From Catellatospora sp. IY07-71 (lineage in GTDB: Bacteria; Actinomycetota; Actinomycetes; Mycobacteriales; Micromonosporaceae): DNA of 64,000 nucleotides. Below the pieces are notes generated by a model. That model was not told the origin of the DNA. It saw only the letters and a program-made list of their open reading frames with translations, and searched no databases. Made by a program: the position numbers and the translations under genes. Location: assembly GCF_018326265.1 (NCBI RefSeq), contig NZ_AP023360.1, positions 2,595,501 through 2,659,500 of the forward strand, in the 5' to 3' direction. Below, one piece after another: positions 26,666-33,473 of the stretch (positions within the stretch are counted from its first letter, which is position 1; the number at the start of each line of letters is the position of its first letter).

Positions 26666-28222
26666 GTGTTTGACACCCTGAGCGACCGGCTCTCCGGCAT
26701 CTTCTCCAAGCTGCGGAGCAAGGGCCGGCTCACCGACGCCGACGTGGACGCCACCGCCCGCGAGATCCGGCTGGCGCTGCTGGAGGCGGACGTCGCGCTG
26801 CCGGTGGTGAAGGCCTTCATCTTCCGGCTCAAGGAGCGGGCGCGCGGCGCGCAGGTGTCGCAGGCGCTCAACCCGGCGCAGCAGATCATCAAGATCGTGC
26901 ACGAGGAGCTGGTCGCGGTGCTGGGCGGCCAGGCCCGGCGGCTCCAGTTCGCCAAGCAGCCGCCGACCGTGATCATGCTGGCCGGTCTGCAGGGTTCCGG
27001 TAAGACCACCCTGGCCGGCAAGCTGGCCCGCTGGCTCAAGGCGCAGGGCAACCAGCCGCTGCTCGTCGCGGCCGACCTCCAGCGCCCGAACGCGGTGAAC
27101 CAGCTGCAGGTCCTCGGCCAGCGCGCCGGCGTCGAGGTGTACGCGCCGGAGCCGGGCAACGGCGTCGGCGACCCGGTGCAGGTCGCCAAGGACTCGATCG
27201 AGCACGCCCGCCGCCACATGCGCGACATCGTGATCGTCGACACGGCGGGCCGGCTCGGTATCGACACCGAGATGATGGCGCAGGCCGCCTCGATTCGCGA
27301 CGCGGTCAACCCGGACGAGGTCATCTTCGTCATCGACGCGATGGTCGGCCAGGACGCGGTCGCCACGGCCGAGGCGTTCCGCGACGGCGTGGGCATCACC
27401 GGTGTCGTGCTCTCCAAGCTCGACGGCGACGCCCGCGGCGGTGCCGCGCTGTCGGTGCGCGAGGTCACCGGCCAGCCGATCCTGTTCGCGTCCACCGGCG
27501 AGAAGCTGGAGGACTTCGACGTCTTCCACCCCGACCGGATGGCCAGCCGCATCCTCGGCATGGGCGACGTGCTGACCCTCATCGAGCAGGCCGAGCAGGC
27601 CTTCGACGAGGAGCAGAAGGAGAAGATGACGGCGAAGCTGCTCGGTGGCGAGCAGTTCACGCTGGAGGACTTCCTGGACCAGCTGATCGCCGTCCGGCGG
27701 ATGGGCCCGATCGCCAACCTGCTCGGCATGATGCCCGGCATGGGCCAGATGAAGGACCAGCTCGCCGAGCTTGACGACAGCCACTTCGACAAGGTCACCG
27801 CGATCATCCGCTCGATGACCCCGGGCGAGCGCGCCACCCCGAAGATCCTCAACGGCTCGCGCCGGGCGCGTATCGCGCGTGGCTCCGGCGTCACCGTCAC
27901 CGACGTGAACCAGCTGCTCAACCGCTTCGAGCAGGCGCAGAAGATGATGAAGCAGATGGGCGGCATGATGGGCCTGCCCGGCGGCGGGCGCCGCAAGGCC
28001 ACCAAGTCGCCGAAGAACAAGCGCAAGGGCACCAAGGGCGGCGGCGGCCCGCGCGGCGGCTTCCCGGCCGGCCTGCCCGGCGGTATGCCCGGCATGCCGC
28101 AGCTGCCCCCGGGCATGGACCCGGCGGCGCTGGAGCAGCAGATGGGCGGCGGCAGCCCGTTCAAGGCGCCGAAGCTCGATTTCGGCAAGCTGACCCGCCG
28201 CGACGACGACAAGAACAAGTAG
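26666..28222 (+). CDS. ffh: Signal recognition particle protein Ffh
   Basis: 518-aa SRP54 GTPase that binds signal peptides and 4.5S RNA. The GTG start gives VFDTLSDRLSGIFSKL. GTPase motifs: GLQGSGKTTLAGKLA (G1), DLQRPNAVNQL, DTAGRLGID (G3) and SKLDGDARGGAAL (G4/G5). The C-terminal M domain has methionine-rich helices and the RNA-binding SRRARIARGSG motif. It is followed by a Lys/Gly-rich tail longer than in E. coli and repeated GGMPGMPQLPPGM residues. It partners with FtsY at 19959. A strong GATC-capped hairpin lies 11 bp after the stop. Confidence 0.97.
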   Translation: MFDTLSDRLSGIFSKLRSKGRLTDADVDATAREIRLALLEADVALPVVKAFIFRLKERARGAQVSQALNPAQQIIKIVHEELVAVLGGQARRLQFAKQPPTVIMLAGLQGSGKTTLAGKLARWLKAQGNQPLLVAADLQRPNAVNQLQVLGQRAGVEVYAPEPGNGVGDPVQVAKDSIEHARRHMRDIVIVDTAGRLGIDTEMMAQAASIRDAVNPDEVIFVIDAMVGQDAVATAEAFRDGVGITGVVLSKLDGDARGGAALSVREVTGQPILFASTGEKLEDFDVFHPDRMASRILGMGDVLTLIEQAEQAFDEEQKEKMTAKLLGGEQFTLEDFLDQLIAVRRMGPIANLLGMMPGMGQMKDQLAELDDSHFDKVTAIIRSMTPGERATPKILNGSRRARIARGSGVTVTDVNQLLNRFEQAQKMMKQMGGMMGLPGGGRRKATKSPKNKRKGTKGGGGPRGGFPAGLPGGMPGMPQLPPGMDPAALEQQMGGGSPFKAPKLDFGKLTRRDDDKNK

Positions 28223-28233
28223 CTCGACGAAAA

Positions 28234-28293
28234 GATCGCCACCTCAGGGTCCGCAACCGGTCACCCCCCGACCCCGGCCCCGAGGTGGCGATC
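28234..28293 (+). terminator. GATC-capped terminator hairpin of ffh
   Basis: 60 bp from GATC to GATC. The arms GATCGCCACCTC and GAGGTGGCGATC pair perfectly; flanking GACGA and TTCGTC extend the stem. There is no clear T tract. It has the same caps, size and 3' location as the 61-bp family but unrelated arms. Confidence 0.75.
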
Positions 28294-28305
28294 TTCGTCT
28301 TCTGC

Positions 28306-28464
28306 ATGGGATCGATGCATGCAGTCGGGGAGGCGCCGACGCAGATGCTGACTGCCATCACTCAGCTGCGCCGGCGCCCCGCGCCTGACTCCATTATCGA
28401 ACACATGTTCGAACAAGGCAAGCCGTCGCGATCGATCAACCGGATCGGCGACACTTCCGGGTGA
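28306..28464 (+). other. Short open frame overlapping an SOS box, possible gene remnant
   Basis: A 52-codon frame beginning MGSMHAVGEAPTQML runs through the SOS box, where the codons read Glu-His-Met-Phe-Glu-Gln. The box therefore contains an ATG followed by TTCGAA (Met-Phe-Glu), the arrangement I associate with starts of SOS-induced 13E12/DUF222-type HNH genes. No such gene follows; the frame stops at 28464. It may be a decayed remnant or chance. No ribosome binding site is convincing. Confidence 0.25.
28397..28412. promoter_or_regulatory. LexA (SOS) box
   Basis: TCGAACACATGTTCGA is a perfect match to the actinobacterial/Gram-positive LexA operator CGAAC-N4-GTTCG. It lies between ffh and a minus-strand membrane gene that ends at 28477, so neither gene's promoter is adjacent. 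The regulated gene is unclear. Confidence 0.7.
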
Positions 28465-28476
28465 CGGTGCTGCGGG

Positions 28477-29268
28477 TCAGGCGCCGGGCTCCACGGTGCT
28501 CCCCGGCAGCAGCTGCGCTTCGGCGAGGCCGTCGGCGATGCCGAGCGCGTCCCGCAGCCGGTGCAACTCGGCCACGGTGCCGATGGCGGCCCGGTGCGCG
28601 GGGTGCTCGGCGTAATGGCGGATCGCCGCGGCCAGGAAGGTGCCGTCGACGTAGGCCTCGCGGAAGCTGATGATCTTCATCTGGTAGGAGCCGTCCGGTC
28701 GGGCGACCGCGAGCCCGAGCTCCCGCTGCTTCGGTGTGGGGGCGGGCGGACCGCCGGGCGCGAGCGTGTCCCAGCCGTACCGCCGGGTGCGCGGCAGCCG
28801 CACTTCCACGCCCGCCGGGGTCAGGCGGACGCGGGGACCGTGCCACAGCCCCCATACCGCGAGCGCGAGGCACGCGGCGGTGAGCACCGCGCTCATGCCC
28901 AGCAGCACCGGATCGGTCACCAGCACCCGGCCACCCGGCCCGGCCTCCGTCACCGGGATGCTGCCGAGCAGGAACCCGGCCGCGATGGCCCGATGGCCGC
29001 CTTGCGGCGCGTTCGGCGCGACGAAGCCGTCCGGCGTCGCGGTGAACGTGGCGGGCGGCCGCGCATACCGCCGGATCACCAGGTGGTAACCGCCGAACGG
29101 CAGCAACACCGCCAGCGCCAGCGGCAGCAGCAGCTCGACCAGGAACGCGGGCAGCGGGTAGGCGTCCTCCGCCAGCAGGCCCCACGAGTAGGGCGCCGCG
29201 AACCGCAGCCCGCAGGCGAGCAGCGCGAAGCCGACGGCGTACCAGCGCAGGCGAGGCAGGGGCGGCAT
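28477..29268 (-). CDS. Membrane protein of unknown function
   Basis: 263 aa. Two hydrophobic helices near the N-terminus (YAVGFALLACGLRF and LVELLLPLALAVLLPFGGY), then a soluble stretch with TATPDGFVAPNAP, a third hydrophobic segment (LLGMSAVLTAACLALAVWGLW), then RVRLTPAGVEVRLPRTRRYGW, which resembles a PH-like strand pair, and a charged C-terminal domain. I do not recognise the family. The ATG has no ribosome binding site but has TAGGGT 7 nt upstream. It is divergent from the amidohydrolase gene with 48 bp between the starts. Confidence 0.65.
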   Translation of the reverse strand: MPPLPRLRWYAVGFALLACGLRFAAPYSWGLLAEDAYPLPAFLVELLLPLALAVLLPFGGYHLVIRRYARPPATFTATPDGFVAPNAPQGGHRAIAAGFLLGSIPVTEAGPGGRVLVTDPVLLGMSAVLTAACLALAVWGLWHGPRVRLTPAGVEVRLPRTRRYGWDTLAPGGPPAPTPKQRELGLAVARPDGSYQMKIISFREAYVDGTFLAAAIRHYAEHPAHRAAIGTVAELHRLRDALGIADGLAEAQLLPGSTVEPGA

Positions 29269-29275
29269 GGCGCAC

Positions 29276-29281
29276 ACCCTA
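29276..29281 (-). promoter_or_regulatory. Candidate -10 box, leaderless membrane gene
   Basis: TAGGGT on the minus strand, 7 nt before the ATG at 29268, without a Shine-Dalgarno sequence. Confidence 0.4.
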
Positions 29282-29316
29282 GCCATCGCGCGCCATCGGT
29301 GTGGGACAGTGCCAGC

Positions 29317-30399
29317 ATGGCGACGGCGCTGCACGTGCGGGGCGTGGTGCTCCCCGACGACGAGGTTCGTGACATCTGGCTGGTCGGGGACCGGGTCACC
29401 CTGACGCCGGTGCCCGGGGCCGAGACGGTCAGCACCGGTGGGTACGTCCTGCCGGGCCTGGTGGACGCGCACTGCCACATCGGCATCGCGCCCGGCGGCG
29501 CGCCGGTGGAGAGCGTGGCGCAGGCGCGGGAGCTGGCCGCGATGGACCGGGACGCCGGGGTGCTGGCGATCCGGGACGCGGGCTCGCCGTTCCCGTACGC
29601 CGAGCTCGACGACGCCCCCGACATGCCGCGGCTGGCCCGCGCGGGCCGCCACGTCGCGCCGCCGCGCCGGTACCTGCCCGCGATCGGGGTGGAGGTGCCC
29701 GCCGCCGAGGTGGCCGCGGAGGTGACCCGCCAAGCGGCCGCGGGCACCGGCTGGGTGAAGCTGGTCGGCGACTGGATCGACCGCGACCGCGGTGACCTGG
29801 CCCCGGCCTGGGACGAGGCGACGCTGACCGCCGCAGTGCACGCCGCGCACGCGGCCGGGGCGCGGATCACCGCGCACTGCTTCGAGGAGTCGAGCGTGGC
29901 CACGCTGGTGCGGGCCGGGATCGACTGCGTGGAGCACGGCACCGGCCTGTCCACCGACGTGCTCGACCTGATGGCGCGGCAGGGCACCGCCCTGGTCCCG
30001 ACGATGATCAACATCGAGACGTTCGGTCACATCGCGGAGAAGGCCGAGGCCAAGTTCCCGGGGTACGCCAAGCACATGCGGGCGCTGCGGGACCGGTTCC
30101 CGGGCGTGGTGTCGGCGGCGTACGAGGCCGGGGTGCCGATCTTCGTGGGCTCGGACGCGGGCGGCGGCATCACGCACGGCCTGGCCGCCCAGGAGATGCT
30201 GCGGCTGCACGCCGCCGGCATGCGCGCCGAGGACGTGCTGGCCGCCGGCACCTGGCGGGCCCGCGCCTGGCTGGGCTTCCCCGGCCTGGTCGAGGGCGGC
30301 CTCGCCGACCTGGTCGTCTACGCCGACGACCCCCGCGCCGACCTGCGCGCCCTCCTCGTCCCGCAGCGCATCGTCCTCCGCGGCCGCGTGGTCCGCTGA
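29317..30399 (+). CDS. Amidohydrolase-family metal-dependent hydrolase
   Basis: 360-aa amidohydrolase. The beta-sandwich N-terminus leads to LPGLVDAHCHIGI, whose HxH motif binds metal. KLVGDWID supplies the Lys strand, ITAHCFEE and CVEHGTG supply two further His ligands, and FVGSDAGGGITHG supplies the catalytic Asp. The C-terminal GLVEGGLADLVVYADDP closes the sandwich, typical of imidazolonepropionase- or prolidase-like members. The substrate cannot be predicted. Single gene; a 28-bp-stem hairpin lies about 40 bp past the stop. Confidence 0.85.
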   Translation: MATALHVRGVVLPDDEVRDIWLVGDRVTLTPVPGAETVSTGGYVLPGLVDAHCHIGIAPGGAPVESVAQARELAAMDRDAGVLAIRDAGSPFPYAELDDAPDMPRLARAGRHVAPPRRYLPAIGVEVPAAEVAAEVTRQAAAGTGWVKLVGDWIDRDRGDLAPAWDEATLTAAVHAAHAAGARITAHCFEESSVATLVRAGIDCVEHGTGLSTDVLDLMARQGTALVPTMINIETFGHIAEKAEAKFPGYAKHMRALRDRFPGVVSAAYEAGVPIFVGSDAGGGITHGLAAQEMLRLHAAGMRAEDVLAAGTWRARAWLGFPGLVEGGLADLVVYADDPRADLRALLVPQRIVLRGRVVR

Positions 30400-30439
30400 C
30401 CCGCCGCCGCCGCCGCCGCCCCGCCCGCCGCGCCGCGGC

Positions 30440-30528
30440 CCGCCGTGATCGTCCGACTTGCCTGGCAGATGTGCGTATCTCGGCCGCGCATACGCCCATG
30501 TGCCTGGCAAGTCGGACGATCACGGCGG
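30440..30528. repeat. Long perfect-arm hairpin between amidohydrolase and proS
   Basis: Two perfect 28-bp arms (30440-30467 and 30501-30528) enclose a further partly paired core with ATG.GCGTAT on each side. GATC occurs inside both outer arms (30447 and 30518), 75 bp end to end. It starts 40 bp after the amidohydrolase stop, so it may be its terminator, though it lacks a T tract. A short CCG-rich run precedes it. Confidence 0.8.
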
Positions 30529-30568
30529 ACACGGGCGGGCTGCGGGGAGGCGCGGGTCGGGAGGTCAG

Positions 30569-30574
30569 TAGGAT
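30569..30574 (+). promoter_or_regulatory. Candidate -10 box, leaderless proS
   Basis: TAGGAT stands 8 nt before the proS ATG; no ribosome binding site is between them. Confidence 0.4.
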
Positions 30575-30582
30575 GACGCGCT

Positions 30583-31992
30583 ATGGCACGCGTGCTCACT
30601 CCCCGGGCGGAGGACTTTCCCCGCTGGTACCAGGACCTGATCTCCAAGGCTGAGCTGGCCGACAACGGCCCGGTCCGGGGCACCATGGTCATCCGACCGA
30701 CGGCGTACGCCATCTGGGAGCGGATGCAGGCCGACATGGACTCCCGGATCAAGGCGGCGGGCGCGGAGAACGCGTACTTCCCGCTGTTCATCCCGGAGAG
30801 CTACCTCAAACGCGAGGCCGAGCACGTCGAGGGCTTCTCGCCCGAGCTGGCGGTGGTCACCCACGGCGGCGGCAAGCAGCTGTCCGAGCCGGTCGTGGTG
30901 CGCCCCACCAGCGAGACCGTGATCGGCGAGTTCATGGCCAAGTGGGTCGACTCGTACCGGGACCTCCCGCTGCTGCTCAACCAGTGGGCCAACGTGGTCC
31001 GCTGGGAGATGCGCCCGCGCGTCTTCCTGCGCACGTCGGAGTTCCTCTGGCAGGAGGGCCACACCGCGCACGCCACCGAGGCCGACGCCAAGGCCTACAC
31101 CCTGAAGATCCACCACGAGGTGTACGAGCGCCACATGCGTGACCTGCTCGCCATCCCGGTCGTGCTGGGCCGCAAGACCAACCGCGAGCGCTTCGCGGGC
31201 GCCACCAGCACGTACACGCTGGAGGCGATGATGGGCGACGGCAAGGCGCTGCAGATGGGCACCTCGCACGAGCTCGGCCAGAACTTCGCCAAGGCGTTCG
31301 ACATCGGCTTCTCGTCGCAGGCGGGCACCCGCGAGCACGCCTGGACCACGTCCTGGGGCACCTCGACCCGCATGCTCGGCGGCCTGATCATGTGCCACGG
31401 CGACGACAGCGGCATGCGCATCCCGCCCGCGCTTGCGCCGATCCAGGCGCTGGTCACCGTGGTCAAGGAGACCGACGGCTCGATCACGGCCGCGGCCCGC
31501 GCGCTCGTCGACGACCTGGCCGCCGCCGGGGTCCGGGTGAAGCTGGACGACCGGGTGGACACCCCGTTCGGCCGCCGCGCCGTGGACGCCGAGCTGAAGG
31601 GCTACCCGGTCCGGGTCGAGGTCGGCCCGCGCGACCTGGCCGAGGGCCGCGTCGTGCTGGTGCGCCGCTTCGACGGCTCGAAGACCCCGCTCGCGTTGGG
31701 CGAGGCCGTCGGCGCGGTGACCGCTGCGCTGGAGGCCGACCAGAAGGCGCTGTACGACGAGGCGCTGGCGCGCCGCGAGAACAACACCGTGGACGTGTCC
31801 ACGCTGGACGAGGCGTTCGAGGCGGCGGCGACCGGCTGGGCGCGGATCCCGTGGTCGCAGGTCGGCGTGGACGGCGAGGCGCTGGCCAACGAGCGCGCCG
31901 TCACGGTGCGCTGCCTGTACCGGGCCGACGGCTCGATCCCGGCCTCCCAGGACGAGCCCGACCTGACCGCCATCCTGGCCCGCTCGTACTGA
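30583..31992 (+). CDS. proS: Prolyl-tRNA synthetase, short (archaeal/eukaryotic-like) type
   Basis: 469-aa class II aminoacyl-tRNA synthetase. Motif 1 lies around VRGTMVIRPTAYAIWERMQ, motif 2 around NVVRWEMRPRVFLRTSEFLWQEGHTAHAT, and motif 3 at the GTSTRMLGGLIMCHGDD region. There is no editing (INS) insertion between motifs 2 and 3, and the C-terminus carries an anticodon-binding domain plus an extra domain, as in the archaeal/eukaryotic type. The typical bacterial ProRS is about 100 aa longer. It is a single gene with its own terminator. It is not in the dxr-rseP-ispG-proS setting common in other actinobacteria. Confidence 0.93.
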   Translation: MARVLTPRAEDFPRWYQDLISKAELADNGPVRGTMVIRPTAYAIWERMQADMDSRIKAAGAENAYFPLFIPESYLKREAEHVEGFSPELAVVTHGGGKQLSEPVVVRPTSETVIGEFMAKWVDSYRDLPLLLNQWANVVRWEMRPRVFLRTSEFLWQEGHTAHATEADAKAYTLKIHHEVYERHMRDLLAIPVVLGRKTNRERFAGATSTYTLEAMMGDGKALQMGTSHELGQNFAKAFDIGFSSQAGTREHAWTTSWGTSTRMLGGLIMCHGDDSGMRIPPALAPIQALVTVVKETDGSITAAARALVDDLAAAGVRVKLDDRVDTPFGRRAVDAELKGYPVRVEVGPRDLAEGRVVLVRRFDGSKTPLALGEAVGAVTAALEADQKALYDEALARRENNTVDVSTLDEAFEAAATGWARIPWSQVGVDGEALANERAVTVRCLYRADGSIPASQDEPDLTAILARSY

Positions 31993-32004
31993 CGACTGAA
32001 CGCG

Positions 32005-32039
32005 AAAGGCGGCCCACCGAACCCGGTAGGCCGCCTTTT
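32005..32039 (+). terminator. Rho-independent terminator of proS
   Basis: AAAGGCGGCC and GGCCGCCTTTT form a 10-bp stem with a 14-nt loop, ending in TTTT. It begins 12 bp after the proS stop and lies just before the 3' end of the convergent gene at 32046, so it can serve both directions. Confidence 0.88.
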
Positions 32040-32045
32040 CCTATG

Positions 32046-32468
32046 TCACTCCGCCGGACGCTCCGGCAACCGCGACAGGATCACCGTAAGCGTGCCCTTG
32101 ACCTCCGCCATGTCGGTCTTGAGCCCGGCGACGTCGGTCTTGAGCCCGGCGACGTCGGTCTTGAGCGTGGACACGTCGGTCTTGAGCGTGGACACGTCGG
32201 TCTTGAGCCCGGACACGTCGGTCTTGACTCCCACCAGGTCGTCCTCCAGCGCGGTGAAGCGGAGGTCCATGTGAGTCCGGGTGTCTGCCAGCTCGCTGCG
32301 CATGGCCGCGAGTTCGGCGCGGTGCTCCTGGTGGTAGACGGTGTGGCGTTCCAGGATGGCGGTGTGCCTGCGCTGGGTCTCCGCGATCTGCCGGACGTGC
32401 TCGGCGAGCGAGTTGAAGTCCTCGTCGATCTTGGGGATGCGCTTGCCGTGTTCGATGGGAATCTGCAT
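32046..32468 (-). CDS. Coiled-coil protein with LKTDVxx heptad repeats
   Basis: 140-aa soluble protein with AGGAGG 8 nt before the ATG. The N-terminal 75 residues are helical and charged (MQIPIEHGKRIPKIDEDF), then come seven consecutive 7-residue units of the form [GT]LKTDV[SA], then VKGTLTVILSRLPERP. The heptads place Leu/Val at a and d positions, so a parallel multi-strand coiled coil is expected. No signal peptide or membrane segment is seen. The exact 21-bp DNA repeat implies slippage can change the number of units. I do not recognise a functional family. Confidence 0.75.
   Translation of the reverse strand: MQIPIEHGKRIPKIDEDFNSLAEHVRQIAETQRRHTAILERHTVYHQEHRAELAAMRSELADTRTHMDLRFTALEDDLVGVKTDVSGLKTDVSTLKTDVSTLKTDVAGLKTDVAGLKTDMAEVKGTLTVILSRLPERPAE
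32118..32222. repeat. Five tandem 21-bp repeats inside a coding region
   Basis: Five units at 21-bp spacing starting CTTGAGC and ending CGTCGGT; the first two are identical and the third and fourth are identical to each other. They encode the LKTDVxx heptads of the minus-strand protein. Degenerate units flank the array. Confidence 0.9.
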
Positions 32469-32658
32469 TCCCAGTCCTCCTGAGCGTTGGTGCACGGACA
32501 TGACTCAGGTATGTGGCAAGCTCGTCGATCCGGCCCGGTCGCCCGGACGAGTGCCACCCATTCCCGCTCCCTGTGCGAGCGGGCCGAGACAGGCCGCTGC
32601 GGTGCATCGCGACGAAACGACTCTAGTGTCGTACGACTTGGTCAATCAAGTCTTTGGC

Positions 32659-32664
32659 TAGGGT
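32659..32664 (+). promoter_or_regulatory. Candidate -10 box, leaderless DUF402 gene
   Basis: TAGGGT, 6 nt before the ATG at 32671, with no Shine-Dalgarno sequence. Confidence 0.4.
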
Positions 32665-32670
32665 TGGCAC

Positions 32671-33321
32671 ATGCGTTTCGAACCAGGACGGGTGATCCTG
32701 CACCGTCACTTCCACGGCCACCGCATCGGCCTGCTCAAGACGGCCGTGGTGGCCGCCGACGACGAGCAGGGCCTGCTGCTCTGGGTGCCGCGCGGCGCCC
32801 CGATGCTGGACCGGCTGGCGGTGGACCGGCGCGGGCTGCGCTCGATGCCCTTCGCGGAGTGGATCGGCGTCGAGACGAAGCTGTGGGAGGTCTCCTGGAC
32901 CGGCCCGAGCCTGCTCAAGTGGCTGCCCCGCGGCGAGGACCACTCGGTGTGGTTCTTCCGGGACGAGGACGGCCGGTTCACCCGGTGGTACGTGAACCTG
33001 GAGGAGTCCGGGGTGCGCTGGGACGACGGGCACGTCGCGGGGGTCGACATCGTGGACCAGGACCTCGACATCGTGGTCACGCCGGACCGGTCGTGGCGCT
33101 GGAAGGACGAGGAGGAGTTCGCCGAGCGCCTGGCGTATCCGCAGCACTACTGGGTGGCCGACGGCGAGGCGGTGCGCGCCGAGGGCGAGCGCGTGGTGAA
33201 GCTGATCGAGGCGGGCGCGTTCCCGTTCGACGGCACCTGGTGCGACTTCCAGCCAGACCCGTCCTGGACCGTCCCCACCGAGGTCCCGGCCGGCTGGGAC
33301 CGCCCCCGCGCCCGAAATTGA
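32671..33321 (+). CDS. DUF402-family protein, first of a tandem pair
   Basis: 216 aa. The family pattern WFFRDEDGRFTRWYVNLEE, then DIVDQDLDIVVTPDRSWRWKDEEEF, is well conserved. Relatives of this fold include the staphylococcal nucleoside tri-/diphosphate phosphatase Ntdp, so a nucleotide-phosphatase role is possible but unproven. The C-terminus has AFPFDGTWCDFQPDPSW and GWDRPRA, both repeated in the downstream paralogue. It is soluble, with no signal peptide. A small ATTGACCGG/CCGGTCAAT hairpin overlaps the stop (33317-33339). Confidence 0.82.
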   Translation: MRFEPGRVILHRHFHGHRIGLLKTAVVAADDEQGLLLWVPRGAPMLDRLAVDRRGLRSMPFAEWIGVETKLWEVSWTGPSLLKWLPRGEDHSVWFFRDEDGRFTRWYVNLEESGVRWDDGHVAGVDIVDQDLDIVVTPDRSWRWKDEEEFAERLAYPQHYWVADGEAVRAEGERVVKLIEAGAFPFDGTWCDFQPDPSWTVPTEVPAGWDRPRARN

Positions 33322-33339
33322 CCGGTCCGTCCGGTCAAT
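33317..33339 (+). terminator. Small hairpin at the end of the first DUF402 gene
   Basis: ATTGACCGG and CCGGTCAAT are perfect 9-bp arms around a 5-nt loop, overlapping the stop codon. There is no T tract, so terminator function is only likely. Confidence 0.5.
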
Positions 33340-33358
33340 GCCGCCCGCCCAAGGTGAT

Positions 33359-33419
33359 GATCGGCGTTTCGTGTCGAAACCTCGGGCCTGACCTTAGGTT
33401 TCGACACGAAACGGCGATC
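33359..33419. repeat. 61-bp GATC palindrome, copy C (best-paired)
   Basis: 24-nt arms with only one mismatch surround a 13-nt loop. The left arm starts GATCGGCGTTTCGTGTCG and the right arm ends CGACACGAAACGGCGATC. Flanking GAT and ATC extend the pairing (GATGATC/GATCATC). It is 37 bp beyond the stop of the first DUF402 gene and about 55 bp before the second. Confidence 0.9.
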
Positions 33420-33459
33420 ATCCGCAGATTCGCGGACCTCGCGCCGCCGGATGCGCCGG

Positions 33460-33465
33460 TATGGT
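33460..33465 (+). promoter_or_regulatory. Candidate -10 box, leaderless second DUF402 gene
   Basis: TATGGT, 8 nt before the ATG at 33474; no ribosome binding site. Confidence 0.4.
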
Positions 33466-33473
33466 CCCGGCGT

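Noticed and set aside
30401-30435. CCG microsatellite as a functional repeat
   Set aside because: Short and typical of high-GC intergenic DNA.
32118-32222. 21-bp repeats as a CRISPR or regulatory array
   Set aside because: They are in frame and encode heptads of a protein with a good ribosome binding site.
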